The notes under the pieces: model-generated
What the model saw: only the letters and a program-made list of their open reading frames with translations
What the model was told of the DNA's origin: nothing
Database searches by the model: none
Shown: positions 52,408 through 61,803 of the stretch, in pieces
How positions within the stretch are numbered: the stretch's first letter is position 1
Layout of the letters: each line of letters starts with the position of its first letter
Assembly (NCBI GenBank): GCA_963662515.1
Contig: OY759675.1
Span: 3,782,001-3,846,000, forward strand
Direction: 5' to 3'
Source of the DNA: JAFGDI01 sp963662515
Lineage (GTDB): Bacteria > Planctomycetota > Phycisphaerae > Sedimentisphaerales > SM23-30
Length of the DNA stretch: 64,000 bases
Position numbers and translations under genes: made by a program

Positions 52408-55400
52408 TCAGGCCAGGTAATCCTGCAGGGCCTTCACTGACCACTCACCCTTCTTCAGCTCTGCTATTGCCGCTACCGCCGCTGACATAGCTGTCGTCGT
52501 TGTGATCATTGGCACTCGATGCATTACCGCTGTTGCACGAATATGACCTTCATCAGTCGCCAGACCTTTACGCGTCGGCGTATTGATCACCAATGCTATC
52601 TCGCCATCTGATATATAGTCCAAAATATTCGGACGACCTTCACTTATCTTATTCAAGATAACATTATTCACTCCAAATTTATTCAGATACTCACCGGTAC
52701 CTCGCGTACATAACAATTCAAAGCCCATCTCATCAAGCTTGCGTGCCTGCTCCAATATCAACGGCTGATCCTCAGTACGAACTGAAAGGAATATCTTACC
52801 CTTCAACGGCAGATTTGTGCCTGCCGCCATCTGACTCTTGGCAAAAGCCAGGGCAAAGTTATTATCGATACCCATAACCTCACCTGTACTGCGCATCTCA
52901 GGGCCCAGGATCACATCTACACCTGGGAACTTATTGAACGGGAACACACTTTCCTTCACCGATACATGCTCAGGCACAAATTCACTGGTTATACCCTGCT
53001 CTTTCAGCGATACTCCGGCCATTACCTTGGCCGCTACCTTGGCCCATGGTATGCCCGTTGCCTTACTCACAAACGGAACGGTTCGTGAGGCACGAGGATT
53101 AACCTCAAGAACATAGACCTGATTATCCTTGATCGCAAACTGAACATTCATCAGACCACGAACCTTCAGACCCTCGGCCAGCTTAACCGCCTGCTTATGG
53201 ATCTCAGCGATCAGACCCTTATCCAGCGAATACGGCGGCAGGGCACAGGCCGAATCGCCGCTATGTATGCCCGCCTGCTCTATATGCTCCATAATACCGC
53301 ATACCAGCGTTGTCTCACCATCGCTTATAGCATCGGCATCTACCTCGATCGCCATATCTAAAAACTTATCTACCAAAACCGGATGATCTCTGCCTACCGT
53401 CGAGGCATCTACCGCCTTGGCCATATATATATCAAGCTGATTACTATCACCTACTATCTCCATCGCCCGGCCGCCCAATACATAACTGGGACGAACCAGC
53501 ACCGGATAACCAATTCGCTCGGCAATAACCCGCGCCTCTTCCAGCGTGGTCGCCGTACCATTAGGCGGACATTGCAGGCCAAGGTCACTTAGCAACTGAC
53601 CAAACTTCTTGCGATCCTCTGCCAGATCGATACTCTCAACACTCGTTCCTATTATTGGAACACCAGCCTCATACAATGACCTGGCCAGGTTCAACGGGGT
53701 CTGACCGCCAAACTGAACGATAACACCGTAAAGCGTATCACCCAGCTTCTTACATATATTTAATACATCTTCCAGGGTCAGCGGCTCAAAAAACAACATA
53801 TCCGATGTGTCATAGTCAGTACTCACTGTCTCAGGATTACTATTGACCATTACCGCCTCATAGCCCAGCTCACGCGATGCAAATGCAGCATGAACACAGC
53901 AATAGTCAAACTCTATACCCTGACCTATTCGGTTCGGACCGCCACCCAATATCATTATCTTCTTCTTATCTGATACCCGGATCTCATCCTCATAACACCG
54001 GCTAACCTTGCCATCTTCACCCACAACCTCATACGGACGCTCATGGGTCGAATAATAATAGGGGGTAAACGCCTCAAACTCGGCCGCACAGGTATCTACC
54101 AGCTTATAACTAACCTCTATTCCTAATAAATCGCAACGCTCCCGCACTGCCTGCTCGGTCGTGTTATACAAATTCGCCAGCTGATAATCACTATAACCCC
54201 AGCTCTTGGCCTGGCTCAATAGCTCATAACTTACCTCAGACAAATTCTCAACTGCGATCAAACTATCCTCAAAATCGATCAGCTCTTTCATGTGCGACAA
54301 AAACCATTTATCGATCTTAGTCAAAGTCTGAACCTTATCTACTGTCCAGCCCTGCTTAAACGCATACCGTATATAATACAACCTGCCGCGACTCGGCTCA
54401 GCCAGCTTACGCGTCAGTCGTGCCTCTGGTATAGGATACGGCGACTGAACCGGAGTATCATCTCCGCCGCTCTTCTCCGACGCATTTAATATGTCCTGCC
54501 CACGAGTATGACGCAGCCATTTATCATTATGATCAAGACCAAGTCCGTAACGCTTGATCTCCATCGACCTTATACCCTTCTGCAAAGACTCCTTAAAGGT
54601 TCGACCTATACTCATACCCTCACCCACACTCTTCATCTGGGTTGTCAGAGTCTCATCGGCCTCAGGAAACTTCTCAAAAGTCCAACGCGGTATCTTCGTT
54701 ACCACATAATCGATCGTCGGCTCAAAACACGCCGGAGTCTCACGAGTTATATCATTCTGGATCTCATCCAGCGTATAGCCAACCGCCAGCTTCGCCGCTA
54801 TCTTGGCGATCGGAAAACCTGTCGCCTTACTGGCCAGCGCCGAACTGCGAGATACTCGCGGATTCATCTCTACTATCACCATCTGGCCATTGGCCGGATT
54901 GATCGCAAACTGAACATTACTGCCGCCGGTCTCTACTCCGATCTCTCGCATGATCGCGATCGCAGCATCTCGCATTAGCTGATACTCTTTGTCCGTCAGA
55001 GTCTGTGCCGGGGCAACTGTTATCGAATCGCCCGTATGCACGCCCATCGCATCAATATTTTCGATAGAACAGACAATTACCACATTGTCATTCTTATCAC
55101 GCATTACCTCAAGCTCATATTCCTTCCAACCGATCACTGATTCTTCTACCAGTATCTCATTGATCATGGAATACTCTATACCACGCGCACAGATCTCCTC
55201 AAAATCCTTCTTATTATATGCTATGCCGCCGCCGGTGCCGCCCAGGGTGAACGAAGGCCGTATTATCGCCGGTAAGCCCACTATCTCCAATGCCTTATTC
55301 GCCTCTTCCATATTGTACGCGCGAACACTTCTGGGCAACTTCAGGCCGATCTTCTCCATCGCCTCCCGGAACAAGGTCCGATCCTCTGCCTTGTGAATAA

Positions 55401-55779
55401 CTTCACGATTGGCTCCGATCATCTCTACCTTATACTTCTTGAACACTCCGGCATCAGCCAACTGTACCGCCAGGTTCAATCCCGTCTGACCGCCTAGCGT
55501 CGGCAATACCGCATCGGGACGCTCCTGGGCTATTATCTTCTCCAGAGCCTCTACCGTCAGAGGCTCTATATAGGTCCGATTGGCAAACTGTGGGTCGGTC
55601 ATGATCGTCGCCGGGTTCGAATTTACCAGCACGATCTCGTATCCTTCCTCACGCAAGGCCTTACAGGCCTGAGTGCCTGAATAGTCAAATTCACATCCCT
55701 GACCAATTACTATCGGCCCGGATCCTATTATCATGATCTTCTTAATGTCTGTCCGTTTTGGCATAGTCTCTGCTGTCAA
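52408..55779 (-). CDS. carB: Carbamoyl-phosphate synthase large subunit
   Basis: Makes carbamoyl phosphate from bicarbonate, ATP and glutamine-derived ammonia for arginine and pyrimidine synthesis. The 1123-aa protein has the full layout: two ATP-grasp halves (each beginning with a KKIMIxGxGPxxIGQGxEFDY motif), an oligomerisation linker and a C-terminal MGS-type allosteric domain (IFLSVRTEDQPL onward). An insertion of about 45 residues around NASEKSGGDDT makes it longer than the E. coli enzyme (1073). The small subunit carA is not adjacent. Confidence 0.97.
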   Translation of the reverse strand: MTAETMPKRTDIKKIMIIGSGPIVIGQGCEFDYSGTQACKALREEGYEIVLVNSNPATIMTDPQFANRTYIEPLTVEALEKIIAQERPDAVLPTLGGQTGLNLAVQLADAGVFKKYKVEMIGANREVIHKAEDRTLFREAMEKIGLKLPRSVRAYNMEEANKALEIVGLPAIIRPSFTLGGTGGGIAYNKKDFEEICARGIEYSMINEILVEESVIGWKEYELEVMRDKNDNVVIVCSIENIDAMGVHTGDSITVAPAQTLTDKEYQLMRDAAIAIMREIGVETGGSNVQFAINPANGQMVIVEMNPRVSRSSALASKATGFPIAKIAAKLAVGYTLDEIQNDITRETPACFEPTIDYVVTKIPRWTFEKFPEADETLTTQMKSVGEGMSIGRTFKESLQKGIRSMEIKRYGLGLDHNDKWLRHTRGQDILNASEKSGGDDTPVQSPYPIPEARLTRKLAEPSRGRLYYIRYAFKQGWTVDKVQTLTKIDKWFLSHMKELIDFEDSLIAVENLSEVSYELLSQAKSWGYSDYQLANLYNTTEQAVRERCDLLGIEVSYKLVDTCAAEFEAFTPYYYSTHERPYEVVGEDGKVSRCYEDEIRVSDKKKIMILGGGPNRIGQGIEFDYCCVHAAFASRELGYEAVMVNSNPETVSTDYDTSDMLFFEPLTLEDVLNICKKLGDTLYGVIVQFGGQTPLNLARSLYEAGVPIIGTSVESIDLAEDRKKFGQLLSDLGLQCPPNGTATTLEEARVIAERIGYPVLVRPSYVLGGRAMEIVGDSNQLDIYMAKAVDASTVGRDHPVLVDKFLDMAIEVDADAISDGETTLVCGIMEHIEQAGIHSGDSACALPPYSLDKGLIAEIHKQAVKLAEGLKVRGLMNVQFAIKDNQVYVLEVNPRASRTVPFVSKATGIPWAKVAAKVMAGVSLKEQGITSEFVPEHVSVKESVFPFNKFPGVDVILGPEMRSTGEVMGIDNNFALAFAKSQMAAGTNLPLKGKIFLSVRTEDQPLILEQARKLDEMGFELLCTRGTGEYLNKFGVNNVILNKISEGRPNILDYISDGEIALVINTPTRKGLATDEGHIRATAVMHRVPMITTTTAMSAAVAAIAELKKGEWSVKALQDYLA

Positions 55780-56363
55780 CTTCCTTTTATTGTTATTCTA
55801 TCCCAAACTACACTTCAGGATATCCTTAATAATATCTTTTCCTTTTGCCGATCAACAATTCTCTTTCTTCTTCTGACGCCTTCTCTACTCCGACGCCGGC
55901 AGCAAAATCGCAAAATTATATCATCATTTCCGCTCTTTTACCAGTTAATTATCAACTCTCACTGCCCTTTATATCCATTTCTCGCCTAACTTACAATCAC
56001 ACAATCACTTATACCGCCCCCATCTTAATGACAGCTACTCACTTTAGCACCATCACTCAGATCAAACTTACTAAACATCTGGTATGTACCAGTTTCACGG
56101 CTGTTTTCCATTCCTTTTATTACCAAATTGGGACTACTTTTGCTTTTAGTACCACCCCTTATTTACCGATAAAACCCATGACTGTTTTTCTTGTTATTTA
56201 CAGACAAATTCTGACTATTGTTAATAATATCACATATTATTGGAACCAAAACGCATCTCAATAGTCGCTTTTATCCTGTACTCAACCAGAAGTTTAGTCC
56301 TATAACTATTTATTTTATCGCTGCCATAATAAATTGTGACAGCCCAAATAAGGCTATAAAATT
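55780..56363. other. Divergent intergenic region between carB and the hybrid kinase
   Basis: About 580 AT- and C-rich bases that must carry both promoters. The only frame (about 139 codons, 55845-56264) has low-complexity composition and no ribosome site, so I do not count it. No PyrR-type attenuator or other riboswitch was recognised. Confidence 0.4.
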
Positions 56364-59300
56364 ATGACCAGAAATCTTGAACACAGAGATATTCCTTTAC
56401 AGACAGATAATTTCACATCTGGCCAGGGTTATAAAAAAAGATATATCGCAGCTCTGGCTATTTTCATCGCTGGACTGCTCATAACCCTGCATATCGTAAA
56501 TAAAACCGATCAGGACATGCGATATGACCTTATCAGCCAGACTCAGAAGGTCGCATCATCACTTGAGTTACATTCTCTTATGGCACTATCTGGCTCTACC
56601 TCCGAATTCAATAAACCCGAATATCTCAGACTCAAAGAATCACTGGCCGCCACTAAATCAATTATACCCAGAGCTAAATTCATCTACCTCCTGGGATATA
56701 AAAACAATAATATCTTCTTCTTCGCTGATAATGAACCTGTCGGCTCTATCGACGAATCTCCTATCGGCTCAATTTACAATAATCAGTCGCCGGCTTTTAC
56801 CAACATATTCAAAAACTTCACACCCTGCACCGAAGGACCTTACACTGACCAGTGGGGCACTTTTGTCAGCGGCCTATATCCGGTCAATGACCCCGCCACC
56901 GGCAAACTCATTGCCGTTCTGGCTCTCGACATTAAAGCCGATGACTGGCATAAACAAATCTTTCTGGCCGCCGCTCCAATAGCATTCTCTGGCTTAATCA
57001 TCATTATCCTCATATTAACAACAACTTATATCAAAGACCGATGCCAGAATAAAAACATTTCCTGCTCCTGGCTCGAACCTTCATGCACCTTGATAACAGG
57101 CATTATCATTACCCTCCTTTTTGCCAACCTGACTCAAAAAAGCCAACTTAAAGACAGAAAAAGAACCTTCAAAGATATTGCCGCCTCGCAGATCGATACC
57201 ATGGTCATGAATCTCAAATATCTCCATGAAACCGAACTCAAAAGCCTAGTAGGCTTTATAGAAAATTCTGACAACATAAACTTCAATGAATTCGCCGGTT
57301 ACACGCAATATCTGCTCAACAACCCCACTATCTCACTGTGGAGTTGGATCCCTGTTGTAAAACATGATGAAAAAGATAAATTCATTGCCGAGACCAGAAA
57401 TACAGGTCTCAGCCAATTCAATATCTGGGAAAATGGCCCGGATGGTAAGCCCATACCCGCTCTCGAACGCAGCTGCTATTACCCCGTCTTCATGATCTCA
57501 CCTGCAACCGGATTTGAAAATACTCTCGGGTTCGACCTGGGCTCGGAACCCATCAGACAAAAAGCCATTCAGGAATCACTTTATACCAGACTCTGCGCTG
57601 GCACATCGCCGGTCACTATGGCCAATTACCAGAATAAAAATATTATCGATTTCTTCATGCCCGTCAGAGACAATAATGACCAACAAAACATCAGAGGACT
57701 CGCTCTGGCTGCTCTCGATCTCGATGCCCTCGTATTACCCGGGGCTAAACAGGAACTGATCGATACCAGACTTTTCGCCATCCAACGAAATCATGAGCCT
57801 GAACTGCTCGCTTCAACTTCCGATTCTGATATCGAACCGGAAAAAACCCTCCAATATACCAGAACTATCAGTGTCTTTGGCAAATCTTTTGCCTTCACCG
57901 CAAATGCCAAACCTCTTTTCATCAATTCTTACCCTCTCAATGCATGGTTGCACACCTTAATCATCGGCTCAGCTCTTAATATTACCATTACCATTATCGT
58001 TGCTTCCATCATCAAAAGAAAAACTGAATTACATAAGATAATCTCAGAAAGATCTGAAAAGCTCAGAGACAGCGAAGCTATGCAAAGAACTCTGCTGGCC
58101 AGCCTTCCCAATGCCGTTATTATCGTTGATCCTATAACCCGAAAGATAGAGATCGCCAACGACTTTGTCGAATCTCTCTACGGCGGACCTGTCAGCGAAA
58201 TAATCGGAAAAACATGCCACTCATTAATTTGCCCGGCTATGGAAAACCAATGCCCCGTATGCGACCTGGGACATACCGTCGATAACGCCCAAAGAGAAAT
58301 GATCAGACATGATGGCTCTGCAATTCCTGTTATCAAAACCGTTAAAAAGATCATGCTCAATGGCAGCGAAAAATTACTCGAGTGCTTCGTCGATGCCTCC
58401 GAATTTGTTAAGGCAGAACAAGCCCTGAGGGAAAGCGAAATTAACTTCAGAACTTTCTTCGACTCTATCAGTGACATGCTCCTGGTCTGCTCTCCTGATG
58501 GCAGGATCATATACACTAACAGCTCTGTCACTAATATCCTGGAATACAGCCACGATGAACTTTACGAAATGACCCTCCCTGAAATACACCCTGAAAACAT
58601 GCAGGAAGAAGCCAGAGCAATGCTCGATGCCATGCTTAATGGCCAGCAGGACCATTCCCATCTCCCACTTGCCTGCAAAAATGGAAAAACACTGCCCGCC
58701 GAAACAAGAATATGGAAAGGCCAATGGAACGGAAATGATTGCATCTTTGCTTCCTGCAAAGACCTCACTCTCGAACACGAAGCTCAGCAGCAATTCGAAA
58801 TATTGTTCCGCAATAACCCCGTACCAATCGCCCTATCTGACACCAGTACCTGGCAGCTTATCGATGTTAACAATGCCTTCCTCTGCCAGTTTGGCTATCT
58901 CATCGACGAGGTTATTGGCAAGACGCCACAGGAACTAAACCTCTTTGTCGATAATCAGAAACTTAAAGAAGCCACCAACCTTATTACCCGACAAGGACGA
59001 GCTTCTAACATTGAATTACAGACCAGAAATAAAAACGGCTCCATACACGATGGTCTCTTCTCCAGCGAAATTGTCGCTAATCAAGACAGACAGTTCGCAC
59101 TTACGGTTATGATCGATATCACCCAGAAAAATGCTATCGAACAAAAACTTATCGCCGAAAGAATGCTGCTGGCTAATGTTATCGAGGGCACTAATGTCGG
59201 TACCTGGTCCTGGAATGTCCAGACCGGAGAAACCGTCTTTAATGAAAACTGGGCCGCCATGCTCGGCTACACACTCGCTGAACTTGAACCTATCAGCATT

Positions 59301-61748
59301 AAAACCTGGGAACAGCTCACTAACCCGGACGACTTCTGGTGGTCCGGCAAAATACTCGAAAAACACTTCGCCGGTATTAAACCTTATTACGAAAATGAAT
59401 GCCGCATGAAACACAAAGATGGTCATTGGGTCTGGATCCATGACCGCGGCAAAGTCATTACCTGGGACGATAATGGCAAACCGCTTATGATGTTCGGCAC
59501 TCACTCTGATATATCTCATACCAAAATGATCGAACAGGATCTCAAGGATACTATAACCCAACTCGAAGACGCTACCGTACGAGCCAACCAAATGGCAGTT
59601 GAAGCTGAACTTTCTAATATTGCCAAAAGCCAGTTCCTCGCTAATATGAGCCATGAGATTCGCACCCCTATGAACGGCGTTATCGGAATGACCGGACTGC
59701 TGCTCGAAACCAAACTCGACGATGAGCAGAGAAGCTATGCCGAAACCGTTCGCAGCAGTGCTGACTCACTCCTGCATCTCATTAACGACATTCTCGACTT
59801 CTCCAAAATCGAGGCCGGAAAACTTGAAATGGACCACATACCTTTCGACCTTCAGGCTCTCCTCGATGAGATAATCGCTACCTTCGCCTATAAAGTGCAG
59901 GAAAAAAATCTTGAAATGCTTTGCCATATCGACCCTGATGTACCTACCGCTCTCTGCGGAGACCCCGGAAGGATCAGGCAAATCCTGAATAACCTCACAG
60001 GTAATGCCGTTAAGTTCACACAGCAAGGTGAGATCGTCATCAGAGTCTCTATGGAACTAAATGACATAACCGCTCCGCTCTTGAGATTTAGCGTCTCTGA
60101 TTCAGGCATTGGCATACCGCTCGACAAACAAAACATGCTCTTTAACTCATTCACTCAGGTTGATGCATCTACCACCAGAAAATACGGCGGCACCGGACTG
60201 GGACTGGCGATCTCTAAACAACTCGCAGAACTTATGGGAGGTGAGATCGGACTTAATAGCCAACCGGATAAAGGCTCCGAATTCTGGTTCACTGTGAAAA
60301 TCGAAAAAGAACCACAGCAAAATACTAATGATTCTACGACCTCAACGCTTGACAATATAAAGATCCTTATCGTAGATGACAATGAAAGCTGCCGTGAAAT
60401 ATTCTCTCGTAAAGCGAATGCATGGAATATGACCACCGAAATCGCAGCTAATTGTAATGACGCTATAGACGCTCTCAGACAGGCAGCGAACACCGATAAA
60501 CCTTTTAATATCGCTCTCATCGATATGCAAATGCCTGATACCGATGGTATGATGCTTGGACAAATGATCAAAAACGACCCGCTTATCAAAAACACTAAAA
60601 CCATTCTTATGGAATCTATCTATCGCAGGTCTGATAATGAAAATACTGCCCAACTCGGCTTTGATGCCTCTATTAGAAAACCTGTCAGAAACCTTGAACT
60701 CAGATCGGTTCTGCAAACCACTCTGGCTGGCTCTGATAACAGTAATCAGAAAAATCAAACCAGTAAAAAGTCTCTTTTTGCTGACTATAATGTCAGAATA
60801 TTACTCGCGGAAGATAACTTCACTAACCAGCTTGTAGCACTGGGCATTCTCAAGCAGTTTGGTCTTTCAGCTGACTCGGTCGCTAATGGACAGGAAGCCG
60901 TCAACAGCCTGAGCAATATCCCTTATGACCTGGTTCTCATGGATTGCCAGATGCCAGAACTCGATGGCTATGAGGCCACCCGCATTATTCGCGACCCGGA
61001 TTCTCCCGTTCTAAACCACAATATCCCCATTGTCGCCATGACCGCTAATGCCATGCAGGGCGACAGAACCAAATGTATTGAAGCCGGCATGAATGACTAT
61101 ATTGCCAAACCTGTTTCCGCTGCCAAACTCGCCGAAATACTCAAAACCTGGCTCGATAAAAGCGATGACGACCTTTCCGCTCAGGGCATTATCGCCAGTG
61201 ATTCCGACCTTGAATCTATCCCTGATCAACAAAATACCATTACCGACTCTCAATTGATCAATAACGGCGATCAAGATCAGACTGCAACTGAAAAACAATC
61301 CAAATCAGACTTCAATGAGTCTGCCCCTGAACAGATTCCCGCTGCCCCTGCACCTGAAGCTGGTTCACACAATAACCACACGAACACCGCTGATATCAGT
61401 GACGACACCTGGGACCTCGCCGACATTCTCGAAAGAATGGCTGATGACCACGAAGTCGTACTTACTGTCATCTCCGCTTTTCTGGCCAATACACCATCAC
61501 AACTTAAAAACCTCTCTGACATTGTCGCCGGCGGTAATGCTCAGGACATTGCCAGACAGGCACACTCTATCAAAGGGGCTGCAGCTAATCTCAGTGCCCG
61601 CAAAATGCAGATGCTGGCACTCGAGATCGAAAAGGCCGCTAAAGACAATAACATTCAGCTCATCAGAAACCTGCTGCCCGAACTCGACATTCTATACAAA
61701 AAACTAACCAAAAGATTATACCAGCATCTGACCAGCCAGTCGGTCTGA
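56364..61748 (+). CDS. Giant membrane hybrid histidine kinase (sensor + CHASE + PAS x4 + HK + REC x2 + HPt)
   Basis: A 1794-aa phosphorelay protein. It has a membrane helix (about 27-46), a periplasmic sensor (about 47-198), two helices, a CHASE domain (about 290-480, with WSWIPVVKHDEKDKF), another helix (about 530-552), four PAS domains (about 575-1060), a HisKA domain with H1097 in MSHEIRTPMNG, and an HATPase domain (about 1195-1310). Two receiver domains follow (phosphoacceptors D1387 in LIDMQMP and D1527 in LMDCQMP), then an HPt domain with H1734 in AHSIKGAA. Phosphate can thus pass His-Asp-His within one chain. The output regulator is not next to it. CHASE domains bind small ligands such as cytokinins or amino acids. 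A strong hairpin ends the gene. Confidence 0.93.
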   Translation: MTRNLEHRDIPLQTDNFTSGQGYKKRYIAALAIFIAGLLITLHIVNKTDQDMRYDLISQTQKVASSLELHSLMALSGSTSEFNKPEYLRLKESLAATKSIIPRAKFIYLLGYKNNNIFFFADNEPVGSIDESPIGSIYNNQSPAFTNIFKNFTPCTEGPYTDQWGTFVSGLYPVNDPATGKLIAVLALDIKADDWHKQIFLAAAPIAFSGLIIIILILTTTYIKDRCQNKNISCSWLEPSCTLITGIIITLLFANLTQKSQLKDRKRTFKDIAASQIDTMVMNLKYLHETELKSLVGFIENSDNINFNEFAGYTQYLLNNPTISLWSWIPVVKHDEKDKFIAETRNTGLSQFNIWENGPDGKPIPALERSCYYPVFMISPATGFENTLGFDLGSEPIRQKAIQESLYTRLCAGTSPVTMANYQNKNIIDFFMPVRDNNDQQNIRGLALAALDLDALVLPGAKQELIDTRLFAIQRNHEPELLASTSDSDIEPEKTLQYTRTISVFGKSFAFTANAKPLFINSYPLNAWLHTLIIGSALNITITIIVASIIKRKTELHKIISERSEKLRDSEAMQRTLLASLPNAVIIVDPITRKIEIANDFVESLYGGPVSEIIGKTCHSLICPAMENQCPVCDLGHTVDNAQREMIRHDGSAIPVIKTVKKIMLNGSEKLLECFVDASEFVKAEQALRESEINFRTFFDSISDMLLVCSPDGRIIYTNSSVTNILEYSHDELYEMTLPEIHPENMQEEARAMLDAMLNGQQDHSHLPLACKNGKTLPAETRIWKGQWNGNDCIFASCKDLTLEHEAQQQFEILFRNNPVPIALSDTSTWQLIDVNNAFLCQFGYLIDEVIGKTPQELNLFVDNQKLKEATNLITRQGRASNIELQTRNKNGSIHDGLFSSEIVANQDRQFALTVMIDITQKNAIEQKLIAERMLLANVIEGTNVGTWSWNVQTGETVFNENWAAMLGYTLAELEPISIKTWEQLTNPDDFWWSGKILEKHFAGIKPYYENECRMKHKDGHWVWIHDRGKVITWDDNGKPLMMFGTHSDISHTKMIEQDLKDTITQLEDATVRANQMAVEAELSNIAKSQFLANMSHEIRTPMNGVIGMTGLLLETKLDDEQRSYAETVRSSADSLLHLINDILDFSKIEAGKLEMDHIPFDLQALLDEIIATFAYKVQEKNLEMLCHIDPDVPTALCGDPGRIRQILNNLTGNAVKFTQQGEIVIRVSMELNDITAPLLRFSVSDSGIGIPLDKQNMLFNSFTQVDASTTRKYGGTGLGLAISKQLAELMGGEIGLNSQPDKGSEFWFTVKIEKEPQQNTNDSTTSTLDNIKILIVDDNESCREIFSRKANAWNMTTEIAANCNDAIDALRQAANTDKPFNIALIDMQMPDTDGMMLGQMIKNDPLIKNTKTILMESIYRRSDNENTAQLGFDASIRKPVRNLELRSVLQTTLAGSDNSNQKNQTSKKSLFADYNVRILLAEDNFTNQLVALGILKQFGLSADSVANGQEAVNSLSNIPYDLVLMDCQMPELDGYEATRIIRDPDSPVLNHNIPIVAMTANAMQGDRTKCIEAGMNDYIAKPVSAAKLAEILKTWLDKSDDDLSAQGIIASDSDLESIPDQQNTITDSQLINNGDQDQTATEKQSKSDFNESAPEQIPAAPAPEAGSHNNHTNTADISDDTWDLADILERMADDHEVVLTVISAFLANTPSQLKNLSDIVAGGNAQDIARQAHSIKGAAANLSARKMQMLALEIEKAAKDNNIQLIRNLLPELDILYKKLTKRLYQHLTSQSV

Positions 61749-61752
61749 TCTC

Positions 61753-61790
61753 AAATGCAGAGACGCATGATTATATGCGTCTCTGCATTT
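61753..61790. terminator. Long perfect hairpin between convergent genes, probable bidirectional terminator
   Basis: Arms 61753-61768 and 61775-61790 are perfect 16-bp complements with a GATTAT loop. Each arm starts or ends in three A or T. It lies between the kinase and metG stops. The design matches the hairpin at 2278-2309. Confidence 0.75.
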
Positions 61791-61803
61791 GGGTTTATCA
61801 AGC

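Noticed and set aside
55845..56264. 139-codon frame between carB and the hybrid kinase
   Set aside because: Low-complexity Ser/Thr/Ile/Tyr composition expected from C- and T-rich DNA, no ribosome site, no recognisable motif.
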